Below, piece after piece: positions 47,256-55,222 of a DNA stretch of 64,000 nucleotides; the first letter of the stretch is position 1; each line of letters starts with the position of its first letter. Source of the stretch: 34-65-8 sp963529855 (GTDB taxonomy: Bacteria > Pseudomonadota > Alphaproteobacteria > Sphingomonadales > Sphingomonadaceae). The notes beneath the pieces were generated by a model. The model made no database searches. It saw only the letters and a program-made list of their open reading frames with translations, and was not told where the DNA came from. The position numbers and the translations under genes were made by a program. The DNA is taken from NCBI GenBank assembly GCA_963529855.1, contig CAURZK010000005.1, positions 1 to 64,000 of the forward strand, given 5' to 3'.

Positions 47256-47530
47256 GGGAGGTCTCCGGGGATGGGGATCGCGATGGGCGCGGGGCGAGGC
47301 TGGCGGCTTGTCCGCCGACCGAGCGCCAAGCCTGCGAACGGGGCCGCGCTGTCCACAGCCGCGCGCGCCGTTAGCAAGAATCCGAAGGATTCTTTTCTAT
47401 TAGCACTGTTAGAAGGGGGCCGATTCCGCGAGGATTTCTGCGGCTTTGCGAGGCGGGCGCGTTCCCGAAAGTCCGAGTCTTGCGTTCCCGATCGTCCGAA
47501 TCCGAGCGTTCCCGATAGTCCGAACCTCAT
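47252..47530 (-). CDS. Possible 92-aa protein overlapping the repA iterons
   Basis: A frame of 92 codons starts at the repA stop (ATGA) and overlaps the DUF2840 start. Its first part (FGLSGTLGFGRSGTQDSDFR) is simply the translation of the three iterons, and the rest is not recognised. In related elements a parA gene often lies here. The frame may be a by-product of the origin or a degraded gene. Confidence 0.3.
   Translation of the reverse strand: MRFGLSGTLGFGRSGTQDSDFRERARLAKPQKSSRNRPPSNSANRKESFGFLLTARAAVDSAAPFAGLALGRRTSRQPRPAPIAIPIPGDLP
47376..47396 (+). terminator. AT-rich hairpin beside the iterons
   Basis: AAGAATCC pairs perfectly with GGATTCTT around GAA (47376-47394), and TTCTATTAG follows on the plus strand. 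It could be a rightward terminator. In this GC-rich region it also forms the AT-rich segment expected next to a replication origin. Confidence 0.45.
47459..47524. repeat. Three iterons next to repA
   Basis: Three direct repeats of a 19-mer GCGTTCCCGAWMGTCCGAR start at 47459, 47482 and 47506 (spacing 23 and 24 bp, about two helical turns). Copies differ at two or three positions only. They begin right after the repA stop codon. DnaA-box-like words with one or two mismatches lie on both sides (TTCTCCACA 47537-47545; CTGTCCACA near 47349). Confidence 0.75.
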
Positions 47531-48420
47531 GGCCAGTTCTCCACAGGCTTGAGGCCGACGCGGCGCATGGCGGCGTCAAACGGATCTTGCGCGACGGGCG
47601 TGAAATTCAGCCGGTCGCGGCCCAGCGCATGTTCGAGCGTGAGGACGTAACCGGGGAGCGGTTGGCGCGCGACGATGGCGCGCAGCTCGAACGCGAAGCG
47701 CCGGAGCGGCGAGAGCACGCCGGATTTCAGGTAGAGGTGCGGAACATCGAAGCTCCAGCCGCTCTGCTGGCGGCCGCCATGCTTGCGCACGATGCGGTAG
47801 AGCCAGCGTTCGAGCCCGCCGGTCAGGTCGAAATAGGCGCGGTCGATGGTCAGCACGAGTGCGCGGTCGAGCACGCCGGCATAGAACCAGTCGGGCAGGA
47901 TCAGCTCGATGCCGAGCGCACGGCCGTTGCCGTCCGCAAGCTCGCGCCATTCGTTGATCCATGAGAAGCGATGGCGGCGGCGCTGATGTTCCTGCCGGAT
48001 CGAAGTGGCGACGGTGGTGGATTGCAAGCGGTCGAGCGCGGACTTCAGCCGCTCATAGCTCGCCTTGCCGGTGCCGCGCCGGGTGAACGCCAGTATCTCG
48101 TGTGGCGTCGTCACCATGAGGCGCGAGGTCGGCCGTCCGGCGTCGCGCGCCTCGATGAGCTGGCTCGCCGCCCATATCAGCACGTCGGCGTCCCAAATAG
48201 TCGCCATGCCATGCTCGGGCACGGCCTCGACCGAGATCCATGTCGCGCCCATGCGGAAGTCGATCGGCGCGGTGCGGCGGGCCTTGGCGAGCGAGAAGAA
48301 CGGCCAGGCCATCAAGTCCTGCGCGTCGCGGGCCGCGAGGTCGCCGGGGACCGAGCGGAACAGCTCAAGCTGCGTGCGCTCGGCGCTCGACCGGCCGGAA
48401 AGGGAGCGTGCGGTGGGCAT
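47527..48420 (-). CDS. repA: RepA, replication initiator (RPA family)
   Basis: The 297-aa protein matches the plasmid RPA family: LELFRSVPGDLAARDAQDLM, MAWPFFSLAKARRTAPIDFR, HGMATIWDADVLIWAASQLI, LTIDRAYFDLTGGLERWLYR and the end DPFDAAMRRVGLKPVENWP. Members initiate replication of plasmids and are carried by ICEs of this group. With adjacent iterons it could replicate the excised circle. The helix-turn-helix gene lies 6 bp upstream, so they form one transcript. Confidence 0.92.
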   Translation of the reverse strand: MPTARSLSGRSSAERTQLELFRSVPGDLAARDAQDLMAWPFFSLAKARRTAPIDFRMGATWISVEAVPEHGMATIWDADVLIWAASQLIEARDAGRPTSRLMVTTPHEILAFTRRGTGKASYERLKSALDRLQSTTVATSIRQEHQRRRHRFSWINEWRELADGNGRALGIELILPDWFYAGVLDRALVLTIDRAYFDLTGGLERWLYRIVRKHGGRQQSGWSFDVPHLYLKSGVLSPLRRFAFELRAIVARQPLPGYVLTLEHALGRDRLNFTPVAQDPFDAAMRRVGLKPVENWP

Positions 48421-48426
48421 CGGCGC

Positions 48427-48693
48427 TCAGCGGCGCACGCAATCGGTGGGCAGGCGCTTGGCGGGGTGGACGACGCCGCTGCCCGGATCGGACGTGGAAC
48501 GGCGGGTGCCGAGCGCGGCCCAGGCGTCGAGGTCGTCGATCGCATAGACGATCCGGCCGCCGAGCCTGCGGAACACGGGGCCGGTGCCGTAGCAGCGATG
48601 CTTTTCCAGCGTGCGGGCCGAGAGGCCGAGATGGATCGCCGCGTCGGGCGTCTTGAGATAGCGTGGCGTTGGGGCGGCGACAGGCTCGGCCAT
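48427..48693 (-). CDS. AlpA/MerR-type helix-turn-helix protein
   Basis: The 88-aa product shows RYLKTPDAAIHLGLSARTLE, KHRCYGTGPVFRRLGGRIVY, AIDDLDAWA, the usual small excisionase/AlpA-like winged helix-turn-helix. It stands first in the repA transcript and may control repA or excision. The C-terminal 25 residues are not conserved-looking. Confidence 0.85.
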   Translation of the reverse strand: MAEPVAAPTPRYLKTPDAAIHLGLSARTLEKHRCYGTGPVFRRLGGRIVYAIDDLDAWAALGTRRSTSDPGSGVVHPAKRLPTDCVRR

Positions 48694-48813
48694 GATGATC
48701 CTCCTGATGACGGCCGGCCCCGAAAAAGGGGTCCGGCGGACAGGAGGGAATGGTGGCGAAATGCCCCCTATGTGGAGAAGGGGACGCGGGCGACCGGGTC
48801 GCCAATGTCCCCC

Positions 48814-49590
48814 TCAGCCGCCCCGCAGCAACCGGATGTAACCGCCGTCGCGCAGCTCGACGGCTTCCTTGAGCCAGCGTCTGATGCACTTGCGTTCCGC
48901 GCTGTCCGTCCATTCGGTAGGCGTGTAGTGACGGACCTTGGGGTGGATCAGCGAGGCGGCCAGCTCTCGCTGGCTGGCGCCCGCGCGGCGACCGTCGAGC
49001 ACTTGCAGCAGGGTGAGGAGATGTTCGCGCCGGAAGGGCGGCGGGCGTAGCGCCGGCGGGCCGGCCGCCATGCCGCTGAGGCGGCGGCACAGGCGCTCGG
49101 CCGATGCGAGGCGCGCGAAGGGGGCGGGTTCGATCGGCACCATCAAGGCCATCGCGTCGTGACGTGATCCGCACACGCACAGATGCTCATCGCCATCGGG
49201 ATCGGCGAGGATGACATGCAGGACGTCGCCCATCCTGATCCGGGCGCGAATGTCGCCCAGCGCCGCCAAGTCGAGCGGGCCGGCGCCGATGCCGGCGACC
49301 GCGGGCGCGAGGATGATGCTCGCCGGCGAGAGGTCGGGGCGCGCGACCGCCAGCTTGCGGTCGAAGGCCGCGCCGGGCGCGGCGTGGTAGCTGATCCCCC
49401 AGCAATCCACCAGGGCGGCGGTAGCGTCGTCGGCGGAGATCGCGCCGCGCTTCACACGGCCGAGCGCGCGGGCATAGTCAGCGCGATAGCGAGCGTTGCG
49501 GCTGAGATAGCCGATGGCGATGTCCGTATATTGCAGCGCGTCGTCCCCGGTCTCGTCCAGGGGCGCGCGCCAGTCCCTCTCAGGCGGCAT
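48814..49590 (-). CDS. DUF2285 protein with N-terminal regulator-like domain
   Basis: ATG 49590 gives 258 aa. The N-terminus (PERDWRAPLDETGDDALQYT, then IAIGYLSRNARYRADYARAL) fits the short regulator-like domain often fused to DUF2285. The C-terminal DUF2285 part shows LLTLLQVLDGRRAGASQREL, then ERKCIRRWLKEAVELRDGGY, a helix-turn-helix-like region. In related ICEs such proteins activate transfer genes, so this is a candidate regulator. Confidence 0.82.
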   Translation of the reverse strand: MPPERDWRAPLDETGDDALQYTDIAIGYLSRNARYRADYARALGRVKRGAISADDATAALVDCWGISYHAAPGAAFDRKLAVARPDLSPASIILAPAVAGIGAGPLDLAALGDIRARIRMGDVLHVILADPDGDEHLCVCGSRHDAMALMVPIEPAPFARLASAERLCRRLSGMAAGPPALRPPPFRREHLLTLLQVLDGRRAGASQRELAASLIHPKVRHYTPTEWTDSAERKCIRRWLKEAVELRDGGYIRLLRGG

Positions 49591-49749
49591 CGTAACCCTC
49601 CCAAGCATGGCCCTCTGCGGGGCGCGTTGGAAGATGTTCTCACCGCCGCCGTTGCCGAGAAGCCCTGCCGGGCAGGCGGCCGCATAGCGGATTCAAGTCA
49701 GCATTTTGAAGGGATTATACGCACCGCTGCGCGTGTTCCGGGGCCGCTC

Positions 49750-50013
49750 TCAGTTCGGCGGCGGGCGCAGATAGTGGCGATAGCCGGTCGCGGTCATCCA
49801 GCGCGCGCGGGCGAGATGCGAGTCATAGACGGAGCGGGCGCGTTCCGGTTCGGCGGCAGGGTCGATCCCGAAGATGATGCGAACGGCTTCGCGCCAGTCG
49901 GCATTTTCGTCGGCCGCATCGAGCAGTCGCCAATAGGTCCGATGATGATGCTCATCATAGTCGGTGACATGGGGCGCGTCCGGGGCGCGATCCTCGAAAG
50001 CGGCTATTGCCAT
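49750..50013 (-). CDS. Small conserved ICE protein (87 aa)
   Basis: The 87-aa product (YDEHHHRTYWRLLDAADENA; YDSHLARARWMTATGYRHYL) is a helical soluble protein of the kind found next to DUF2285 genes in these elements. I know no function. It is separated by 159 bp from the DUF2285 gene. Confidence 0.6.
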   Translation of the reverse strand: MAIAAFEDRAPDAPHVTDYDEHHHRTYWRLLDAADENADWREAVRIIFGIDPAAEPERARSVYDSHLARARWMTATGYRHYLRPPPN

Positions 50014-50152
50014 CGCCTCGTTCCGCTTTCAGCCATAGCCCCCTGCGCCTGCTGATTCATCGCCTATACACCATAATGGATCGAAGTAATCGCACCGTCT
50101 TTGCTATGGCCCTCTGATACTGCGCGAACAGTCGGACCCGCTCCGTTGCCGG

Positions 50153-50404
50153 CTACTTGCGCTGTTCGGGACTTGAATCGGTCACGAGCAACACGCCTCG
50201 GCCTCGATCCGAATCGAGGAAGACAATCCCCGCCGCCTCAAGCGCCTTCATCACCTGATGCCGGGTATTGTCGTTCACCGGCTTATAACTCTCCGATTCC
50301 AGCCGCTTCAGCGCGGTCAGAGCAATAATGGCCTTCTCGGCGAGCGTCTCCTGTGTCCAGCCAAGAAGTGCGCGAGCGGCCCGCACCTGGCGGGAAGTGA
50401 TCAT
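50153..50404 (-). CDS. XRE-family regulator
   Basis: The 83-aa protein is a compact helix-turn-helix regulator (SRQVRAARALLGWTQETLAE, then ALTALKRLESE), ending with AGIVFLDSDRGRGVLLV. The tail type is common in short XRE regulators of mobile elements. A palindrome 42 bp upstream (50446-50462) is the likely autoregulatory site. Confidence 0.85.
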   Translation of the reverse strand: MITSRQVRAARALLGWTQETLAEKAIIALTALKRLESESYKPVNDNTRHQVMKALEAAGIVFLDSDRGRGVLLVTDSSPEQRK

Positions 50405-50445
50405 GCAAGATCACCTCCACAACCTTCGGGTCGTTCGCTACGGAA

Positions 50446-50462
50446 ACGACTATTATAGTCGT
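50446..50462. promoter_or_regulatory. Palindromic operator upstream of the XRE gene
   Basis: ACGACTA-TTA-TAGTCGT is a 7-bp perfect inverted repeat around a 3-bp centre, in an AT-rich patch in front of the XRE regulator gene. Such a site suits a homodimeric XRE repressor. Confidence 0.6.
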
Positions 50463-50608
50463 CTTGGGGGAATTGGAATATCCTGATCGCGAGCTGGGTG
50501 AATACCCGGCGAGCGCGCCCTTTGAGCGGCCGCGCAGACCATCGGGATGCGCGGCCGCCGCCGATCCGGGGAGCGGGTCGGCGGCGTCGTGTGGGCGATG
50601 GGAAGCGA

Positions 50609-50641
50609 AGCCGCAGAGCCGGGCGGTCCAGCCCTGCGGCT
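50609..50641 (-). terminator. Hairpin downstream of the DUF932 gene
   Basis: AGCCGCAG (50609-50616) pairs with CTGCGGCT (50634-50641), with a further GC-rich pairing inside the loop. It lies 9 bp past the DUF932 stop in the leftward direction. No T run follows, so termination strength is uncertain. Confidence 0.4.
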
Positions 50642-50649
50642 CGAAACGG

Positions 50650-51495
50650 TCAACCCGTTTTTAGGCGCTGCATCCCTTCGGCTAGCGTCCAGAGCGCGCG
50701 ATTGAGTGTCACATTCTGGTCGATGCCATTGATGGCGCGAGTCTGGCTGCGGCGGATACGGCCCTCAGCGTTACGCTTGCGGCCATGCAACCCGCCCCGA
50801 ATGACGTTCTCCTGAATCACGTTGAACGTGCTCCACAGGCTGTTGCCTACATCCTCGCGGCGGCGCGGCTCGATGATCTGCTCGGGGCGAAGCGGGCTTT
50901 CATCGTCGCCATAGCGGGCGACAAGGCTTACCTCGCCAAGCAAGCGCTGTTCGTCTCACGAAAGCTGCACACCCTTCATGGTCTCGCTGGCGTCGATCAG
51001 TCGCGGAAAGTCTTCCGCCACGGTATAAACGCCCTCGATAATGTCGTCCTGAATGTTGCCCTTGTGCGGCACGCGGACCTCCTCGAACCGCTCGCCCGCA
51101 ATCATGCTGTTGGTGCAGACGAAGCGCAGCATCCCAGCGAACATCTGATAGGCGCTGGTCCCGTCATGGCTGTTAACGATGATGACTTCCGCCGCCTCCG
51201 GCTTGCCGATACCGTCATCCCGGCGCAAGCGCAGCATATGCTTGGCGTGGCCGTGGCGGCTGCCGTCGCGCGGGACCGACTGCACGGCGAAGAACGGGAA
51301 CCATCCTTCGCGGCGCAGCCCCTCCACGATGTCGATGGTGGGGACATAGACATAGCGCTCGGAACGGCTGTCGTGCGCCTCGCGGGCGAAGATGGATGGC
51401 ACGTGGCGATACAGCGCCTCGTTGTCGAGCGGTTCACGTCCGCTGATCTGGTGGGCGTTGCGGCCGAACCGGGTAGCGAGATGATGGATGCTCAT
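50650..51495 (-). pseudogene. DUF932 protein gene with in-frame TGA
   Basis: From ATG 51495 (MSIHHLATRFGRNAHQISG) the DUF932 pattern runs through VPTIDIVEGLRREGWFPFFA and AYQMFAGMLRFVCTNSMIAG to VQLS, then meets a TGA at 50956-50958, and continues in the same frame as DEQRLLGEVSLVARYGDDES, RPEQIIEPRRREDVGNSLWS and RALWTLAEGMQRLKTG. Intact relatives read VQLTRDEQ here, so the stop is most simply CGA to TGA. The total would be 281 aa. DUF932 proteins are common on plasmids and ICEs, with no known activity. Confidence 0.8.
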
Positions 51496-51853
51496 GAGTC
51501 TGTCCTTCCTTGGGTCTGGGTTTCGCGCAGCGAAGCGCCGCGCTGAAACCCTGCCCGGCGGCGAGCCAGGGGTAGCAAAGGGCAAGGGCGGCCGGGGCGG
51601 AGGGGGATCACCCGGCCTGCACAAGCGAAGCGCGGAAGGCTGGGGATACCGCCCCGGACGGTTCCACTTCCCTTGCCCGGCGCGAGGGCAACGCCCTTAG
51701 CAACCGCGCGGCGCCAGCCGCGCTGCGACCAGCGCGACGATCAAGGATGCTTGATCGGCCCATCTGGATTAGAGATACCTGCGAGCAACTCGCAAATAGT
51801 GCCCCGCCCATAATCGGGCGCGGATCAAGAACCGAAGACCTGGAAGGACAATA
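51496..51853. other. Divergent intergenic region DUF932 / HU
   Basis: No gene is seen in these 358 bp. Next to the DUF932 start lies a hairpin GGGTTTC/GAAACCC (51518-51551) with an inner AGCG/CGCT stem. The rest is GC-rich, with an AT-richer part before HU (GGATTAGAGATACCTG, around 51767) that may hold its promoter. Confidence 0.4.
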
Positions 51854-52129
51854 ATGAACAACAGCGACCTGGCCGAACAACTGGCTGCCGCCCACGGCGT
51901 CACCAAGACCGATGCGAAGAAGCTCGTCGATGCGGTGTTCGCCGCGATCGGTGACGCAGCCGCCAAGGGCGAGGAAGTCTCACTCAACGGCTTCGGCAAG
52001 TTCAAGGTGAAGGCCAGCCCAGCGCGCGACGGCCGCAATCCATCGACCGGCGAGACGATCAAGATCAAGGCGTCGAAGAAGCTGGTGTTCACGCCCGCCA
52101 AAGCGGTCAAGGACAAGCTCAACGGCTGA
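51854..52129 (+). CDS. HU-family DNA-binding protein
   Basis: The 91-aa protein is a standard HU/IHF-type histone-like protein: MNNSDLAEQLAAAHGVTKTD, VSLNGFGKFKVKASPARDGR, NPSTGETIKIKASKKLVFTP, AKAVKDKLNG. AAGGAC lies 6 nt before the ATG. It bends DNA and could assist integration or oriT processing of the element. It is alone on its strand here. Confidence 0.93.
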   Translation: MNNSDLAEQLAAAHGVTKTDAKKLVDAVFAAIGDAAAKGEEVSLNGFGKFKVKASPARDGRNPSTGETIKIKASKKLVFTPAKAVKDKLNG

Positions 52130-52186
52130 GTTTATGGGGGATGGCGCTTCGCCCGGCTCGCCGGGTGGAGCTCCAGTTCGCGGCGC

Positions 52187-53197
52187 TCAATAGAGATTGT
52201 CGCGATAGTCCTTGTCCAAGCCCTTCTTGAGCAGGCCGGTCACGCCGGGGACGGAAAGAGTCGCGCGCGCCAGACTGGCGCCGATGCCACCCGCCTTGTT
52301 GAGCTTGATATGCTCGACAAACAGCTCGGCGGGGTCGATGTCGGTTTCCGTGTGAACCGGCCAGAGGCCCGCGCGGGCCAGCGCCGGGCTTTCGCGCAGG
52401 TCGAGCGTCTCGATCTCCACGCCGATCGCCAGCAGCGGAGTCTTGTCCTTGACGGTGAAGCGCTCGCGCGCCGTCGCGTCAGTAGTAAGACGGGCTTGCC
52501 CCCGCACGACGGCGATCCGGTTCGCGCCGGGGATCAGCAGCGCCAGCGCGATATTCGGCTGCTCGACGACGTTGCGGAAGCTATCCACGCGGCGGTTGCC
52601 GGGCCGGTCGGCGAACCACAGCACGTCCCCATCGAGCTGCGCCATGCAACCGGCCGGATCGCCCTTTGGGCTGAGATCGGCGCGGCCTTCCGCGCCGATC
52701 GTCGCCAGCGCCAGGAAACGGCTTGCGGCAACGAAGGCGGCAGAATCGTCAGGAGCGTGGGCCGGCTGCGCCGCCCATAGTTCGGACCGGATCAGCGCCT
52801 TGGCGCAATGACCGTAGCATTCGTCCACGGCGACACGGACATGATCGGCGTCGATGCCGGCGACCCGGCCGTTGACGCGCAGCGTCTCGCCGATGCCGGA
52901 GAGGAGGAACAGCGCGCCGAACGCCGCGCCCGGCTGCGCGAGAGCGGGATCGTCGAGCAGCGCCAGCGGAACGCGCAATTCCTGGGCATCGCCGCTGGCG
53001 AAGCCCGGCGCGCTGCCGGCCAGTGTGATGCCGACGCCCGATCCATCGCCGAAGCCGGCGAACATCAATTGCGATGCGGAGATCCAGCGCAGCGCGCCGA
53101 CATCGAGATGGTCGATCACCTTGAGGTGCATCGGCGGCGGAGTCCTGCCGATCACGCTTTCCAGCTCGGCGACGGTGGTGATCGCCGCGCCGCTCAT
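52187..53197 (-). CDS. Pyridoxamine 5'-phosphate oxidase-like flavoprotein
   Basis: The 336-aa protein has an N-terminal part of about 150 residues and then the FMN-binding split-barrel typical of the PNPOx-like family (FLALATIGAEGRADLSPKGD; LWFADRPGNRRVDSFRNVVE; ANRIAVVRGQARLTTDA). Such proteins reduce small substrates or bind haem; none can be named here. It overlaps the 131-aa gene upstream by ATGA, and a Fur-like site precedes the pair, hinting at iron control. Confidence 0.75.
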   Translation of the reverse strand: MSGAAITTVAELESVIGRTPPPMHLKVIDHLDVGALRWISASQLMFAGFGDGSGVGITLAGSAPGFASGDAQELRVPLALLDDPALAQPGAAFGALFLLSGIGETLRVNGRVAGIDADHVRVAVDECYGHCAKALIRSELWAAQPAHAPDDSAAFVAASRFLALATIGAEGRADLSPKGDPAGCMAQLDGDVLWFADRPGNRRVDSFRNVVEQPNIALALLIPGANRIAVVRGQARLTTDATARERFTVKDKTPLLAIGVEIETLDLRESPALARAGLWPVHTETDIDPAELFVEHIKLNKAGGIGASLARATLSVPGVTGLLKKGLDKDYRDNLY

Positions 53198-53589
53198 TGC
53201 AGTGTCCGCACGGGCTGGCCGAGCGTGAGCGCCAGCATGATCCGTGTCGAGCAGAGCGCGCAGTCGAGCGCGTTCGCCGCGTTCTGAGGGCAGTCGAGGC
53301 AGCGCGGGCTGGATCCATCGACCAGGCCGAGCAGCAGATGCTCGTCGTCGGACAGGCCCGGTCCTTCGCCGACGATCATCGGCCGGCCGAGCGCCGTTTC
53401 ATAGAAGAGGCATAGGCTGTCGAGCACCGGCGCGAGCATGGTGCAGTCATGGGCGTCGAGCGTGTGCGCCAAGCGGGGCTGCACCGACGCTCCACTGTCC
53501 CGCGCATTCCGCCAGCACCGCGCCGCATCAACCAGCATCGCCGGAACGGCGATCGCATCCTGTGTGGGCGGCGAAAAATGGCGGGTCAC
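53194..53589 (-). CDS. Unknown 131-aa Cys-containing protein
   Basis: The product is not recognised. It has no signal peptide or membrane helix. The C-terminal part contains a Cys cluster SPRCLDCPQNAANALDCALC that could bind metal or an Fe-S cluster. It is translationally coupled to the flavoprotein gene and is preceded by a Fur-box-like sequence. Confidence 0.6.
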   Translation of the reverse strand: MTRHFSPPTQDAIAVPAMLVDAARCWRNARDSGASVQPRLAHTLDAHDCTMLAPVLDSLCLFYETALGRPMIVGEGPGLSDDEHLLLGLVDGSSPRCLDCPQNAANALDCALCSTRIMLALTLGQPVRTLQ

Positions 53590-53625
53590 GTGTCGATCCT
53601 TCCTAGACTTGGCCCCTTTCGCTTT

Positions 53626-53640
53626 TGCGAATGATTCTTA
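53626..53640. promoter_or_regulatory. Fur-box-like site
   Basis: TGCGAAT-G-ATTCTTA is a 7-1-7 imperfect inverted repeat close to the Fur consensus TGAGAAT-N-ATTCTCA (12 of 14 arm positions match). It lies 37 bp before the start of the 131-aa gene. Confidence 0.5.
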
Positions 53641-53694
53641 ACTAGCCTGACGCCGTGTCATCGGCAAGTGCGAATGACCGTCTGATCGAGGAAG

Positions 53695-53718
53695 GCGCCC
53701 CGCCGAAAGGCGGGGCGC
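53695..53718 (-). terminator. Strong hairpin after DUF736 gene
   Basis: GCGCCCCGCC pairs with GGCGGGGCGC around a 4-nt loop (GAAA on the plus strand), 9 bp past the DUF736 stop. There is no long T run. It separates the DUF736 gene from the iron-linked pair. Confidence 0.65.
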
Positions 53719-53727
53719 GTCGTCCGG

Positions 53728-54027
53728 TCAGCGCGACCAGATGAGGGCGTATTGGCCGGCGGTGTCGGTTTCGGACAGCGTGGCGTAGACGGGAGCCGGG
53801 AAGCTCGGATCGTCCAGCTTGACCGAGGTGTATTCGCGGCCTTCGCGGCTGGTCTTCTTCCAGGCAGCGCCGATATCCATGTCGGCGGTGCTGACGCGGA
53901 AGTCGGGGGACTTTTCGCCGTCCTTCTCGACCGGACGGAAGATGACCTTGGTGTTGAGAGTGAGCGTCTTGATGACGCCGGTGAACTCGCCCTTGCTGTT
54001 GGCGGTGAAGGTGCCGATCGTAGCCAT
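53728..54027 (-). CDS. DUF736 family protein, second copy
   Basis: The 99-aa protein is a canonical DUF736 member: MATIGTFTANSKGEFTGVIK, TLTLNTKVIFRPVEK, SPDFRVSTADMDIGAAWKKT, and EYTSVKLDDPSFPAPVYATL. It is closer to the family than the gene at 45849. Function is unknown. Confidence 0.9.
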   Translation of the reverse strand: MATIGTFTANSKGEFTGVIKTLTLNTKVIFRPVEKDGEKSPDFRVSTADMDIGAAWKKTSREGREYTSVKLDDPSFPAPVYATLSETDTAGQYALIWSR

Positions 54028-54416
54028 GTCGTAATCTCCGTTCTTTCGGGCCACGCCCTTCGCGGCCTCGATGGTGATCGGCAGGCCGGGGGCGATTGGC
54101 CGCGCACCGCAAAGCGGCCGCAGCGTGAGCGGAGGATGGCGGCGGCCCGTTATTTTGGTTCGCGATGCAAAGCGCGGCACGCGCGGCGGAAAATAGCGGG
54201 CCATAGCCGTTGCGAAGACAATCGAGGCGAAGCCGTCGCTCGGTCAGATCACGCCATTGAGAGGCCGCCGGGGCGCTCGGCTCCGAGGGATGAGATTTCC
54301 GCTATGCCTGCCGTTTGTGTCGGCAACCCCGCCAGCAGCCTTGCGCGATGTTCATTCTACGTTCCAAGGTGCGGCTGCTTCAGCCACATGGGGACGTGAG
54401 GATTCGGGGGAAGGAC
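54028..54416. other. Intergenic region with a long inverted repeat
   Basis: No gene is seen in 389 bp. GGCCCGTTATTTT (54144-54156) and AAAATAGCGGGCC (54190-54202) form a 13-bp inverted repeat with one mismatch and a 33-bp spacer. It is a candidate operator pair between the DUF736 gene and the TIGR02391 gene. Confidence 0.45.
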
Positions 54417-55217
54417 GTGACGAAATTGTTTTCGCAGGATCAGCTCGAAGCCATAGCCGGTGCGCTTGGCGATACGGAAACCGGGCTGAAAGGAACCGAG
54501 ATCGCGATGCTGATCGCGACCTGTCAAATGGCCGATCCCGGCGAGATGACCAAGCGGCACCGCATCTACAACGCCTTCGCCGAAAGCCAGAACGCGCGGC
54601 AGGACCGCACCCGCATCCTCGGCTTCATCCGCCATGCGATGCGTCCTGCGCGATACAGCCGCGAGCCGCATCGCTACGAGCCGATGCGTGCCAGTCTCAA
54701 CCAGGCACTCGCCTTCGCCGGCCTTGTGGTCAGCGAGGCCGGGAAGATCGAAGCGGTCGAACAGGCGACGACGCTGCCGGAAGCGCAGCGCCGGGCGAAG
54801 GAACTGCGCACCGATCTGGAGACGCGCGGCGTCCATGCCGACGTGCTGCGCTTCTGCCGGGCCGAACTGCTGGCCGACGACTATTTCCATGCGGTCCAGG
54901 AAGCGGTGAAAAGCATCGCCGACAAGATGCGCGTGCGGACTGGCCTCACCGATGACGGGGGGACGCTGGTAGACCGCGTGCTCGGCGGCGAGCCGCCGAT
55001 GCTGGCGATCAATCCGCGAAGCACGGTCAGCGAGCGCAGCGAGCAGAGCGGCTTCGCCAATCTCGTCAAAGGCGTCTTCGGCATGTTCCGCAACCCAACT
55101 GCCCACGAGGCGCGCATCCACTGGCCGATGACCAAGACCGACGCCGAGGATCTGCTGACGCTCGTATCGCTGATCCATCGCAGGCTCGATACCTCTATGA
55201 TGCCACCGCGTACCTGA
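54417..55217 (+). CDS. TIGR02391-family HEPN-like protein
   Basis: The start GTG 54417 has GGGGG and AAGGA just upstream; it gives 266 aa beginning TKLFSQDQLEAIAGALGDT, the usual family opening. The C-terminal domain carries GFANLVKGVFGMFRNPTAHE and DAEDLLTLVSLIHRRLD. RNPTAH (225-230) is the RX4H motif of HEPN ribonucleases. TIGR02391 proteins are often found in defence islands, and HEPN toxins cleave RNA. Its stop lies 5 bp from the end of the convergent retron RT gene, so the two may work or move together. Confidence 0.75.
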   Translation: MTKLFSQDQLEAIAGALGDTETGLKGTEIAMLIATCQMADPGEMTKRHRIYNAFAESQNARQDRTRILGFIRHAMRPARYSREPHRYEPMRASLNQALAFAGLVVSEAGKIEAVEQATTLPEAQRRAKELRTDLETRGVHADVLRFCRAELLADDYFHAVQEAVKSIADKMRVRTGLTDDGGTLVDRVLGGEPPMLAINPRSTVSERSEQSGFANLVKGVFGMFRNPTAHEARIHWPMTKTDAEDLLTLVSLIHRRLDTSMMPPRT

Positions 55218-55222
55218 TCCCT

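Noticed and set aside
47459..47524. CRISPR array
   Set aside because: Only three 19-bp repeats with 4-5 bp between them; spacing and position fit iterons, not spacers.
47252..47530. parA between repA and DUF2840
   Set aside because: The 92-codon frame has no Walker motif and is largely the translation of iterons.
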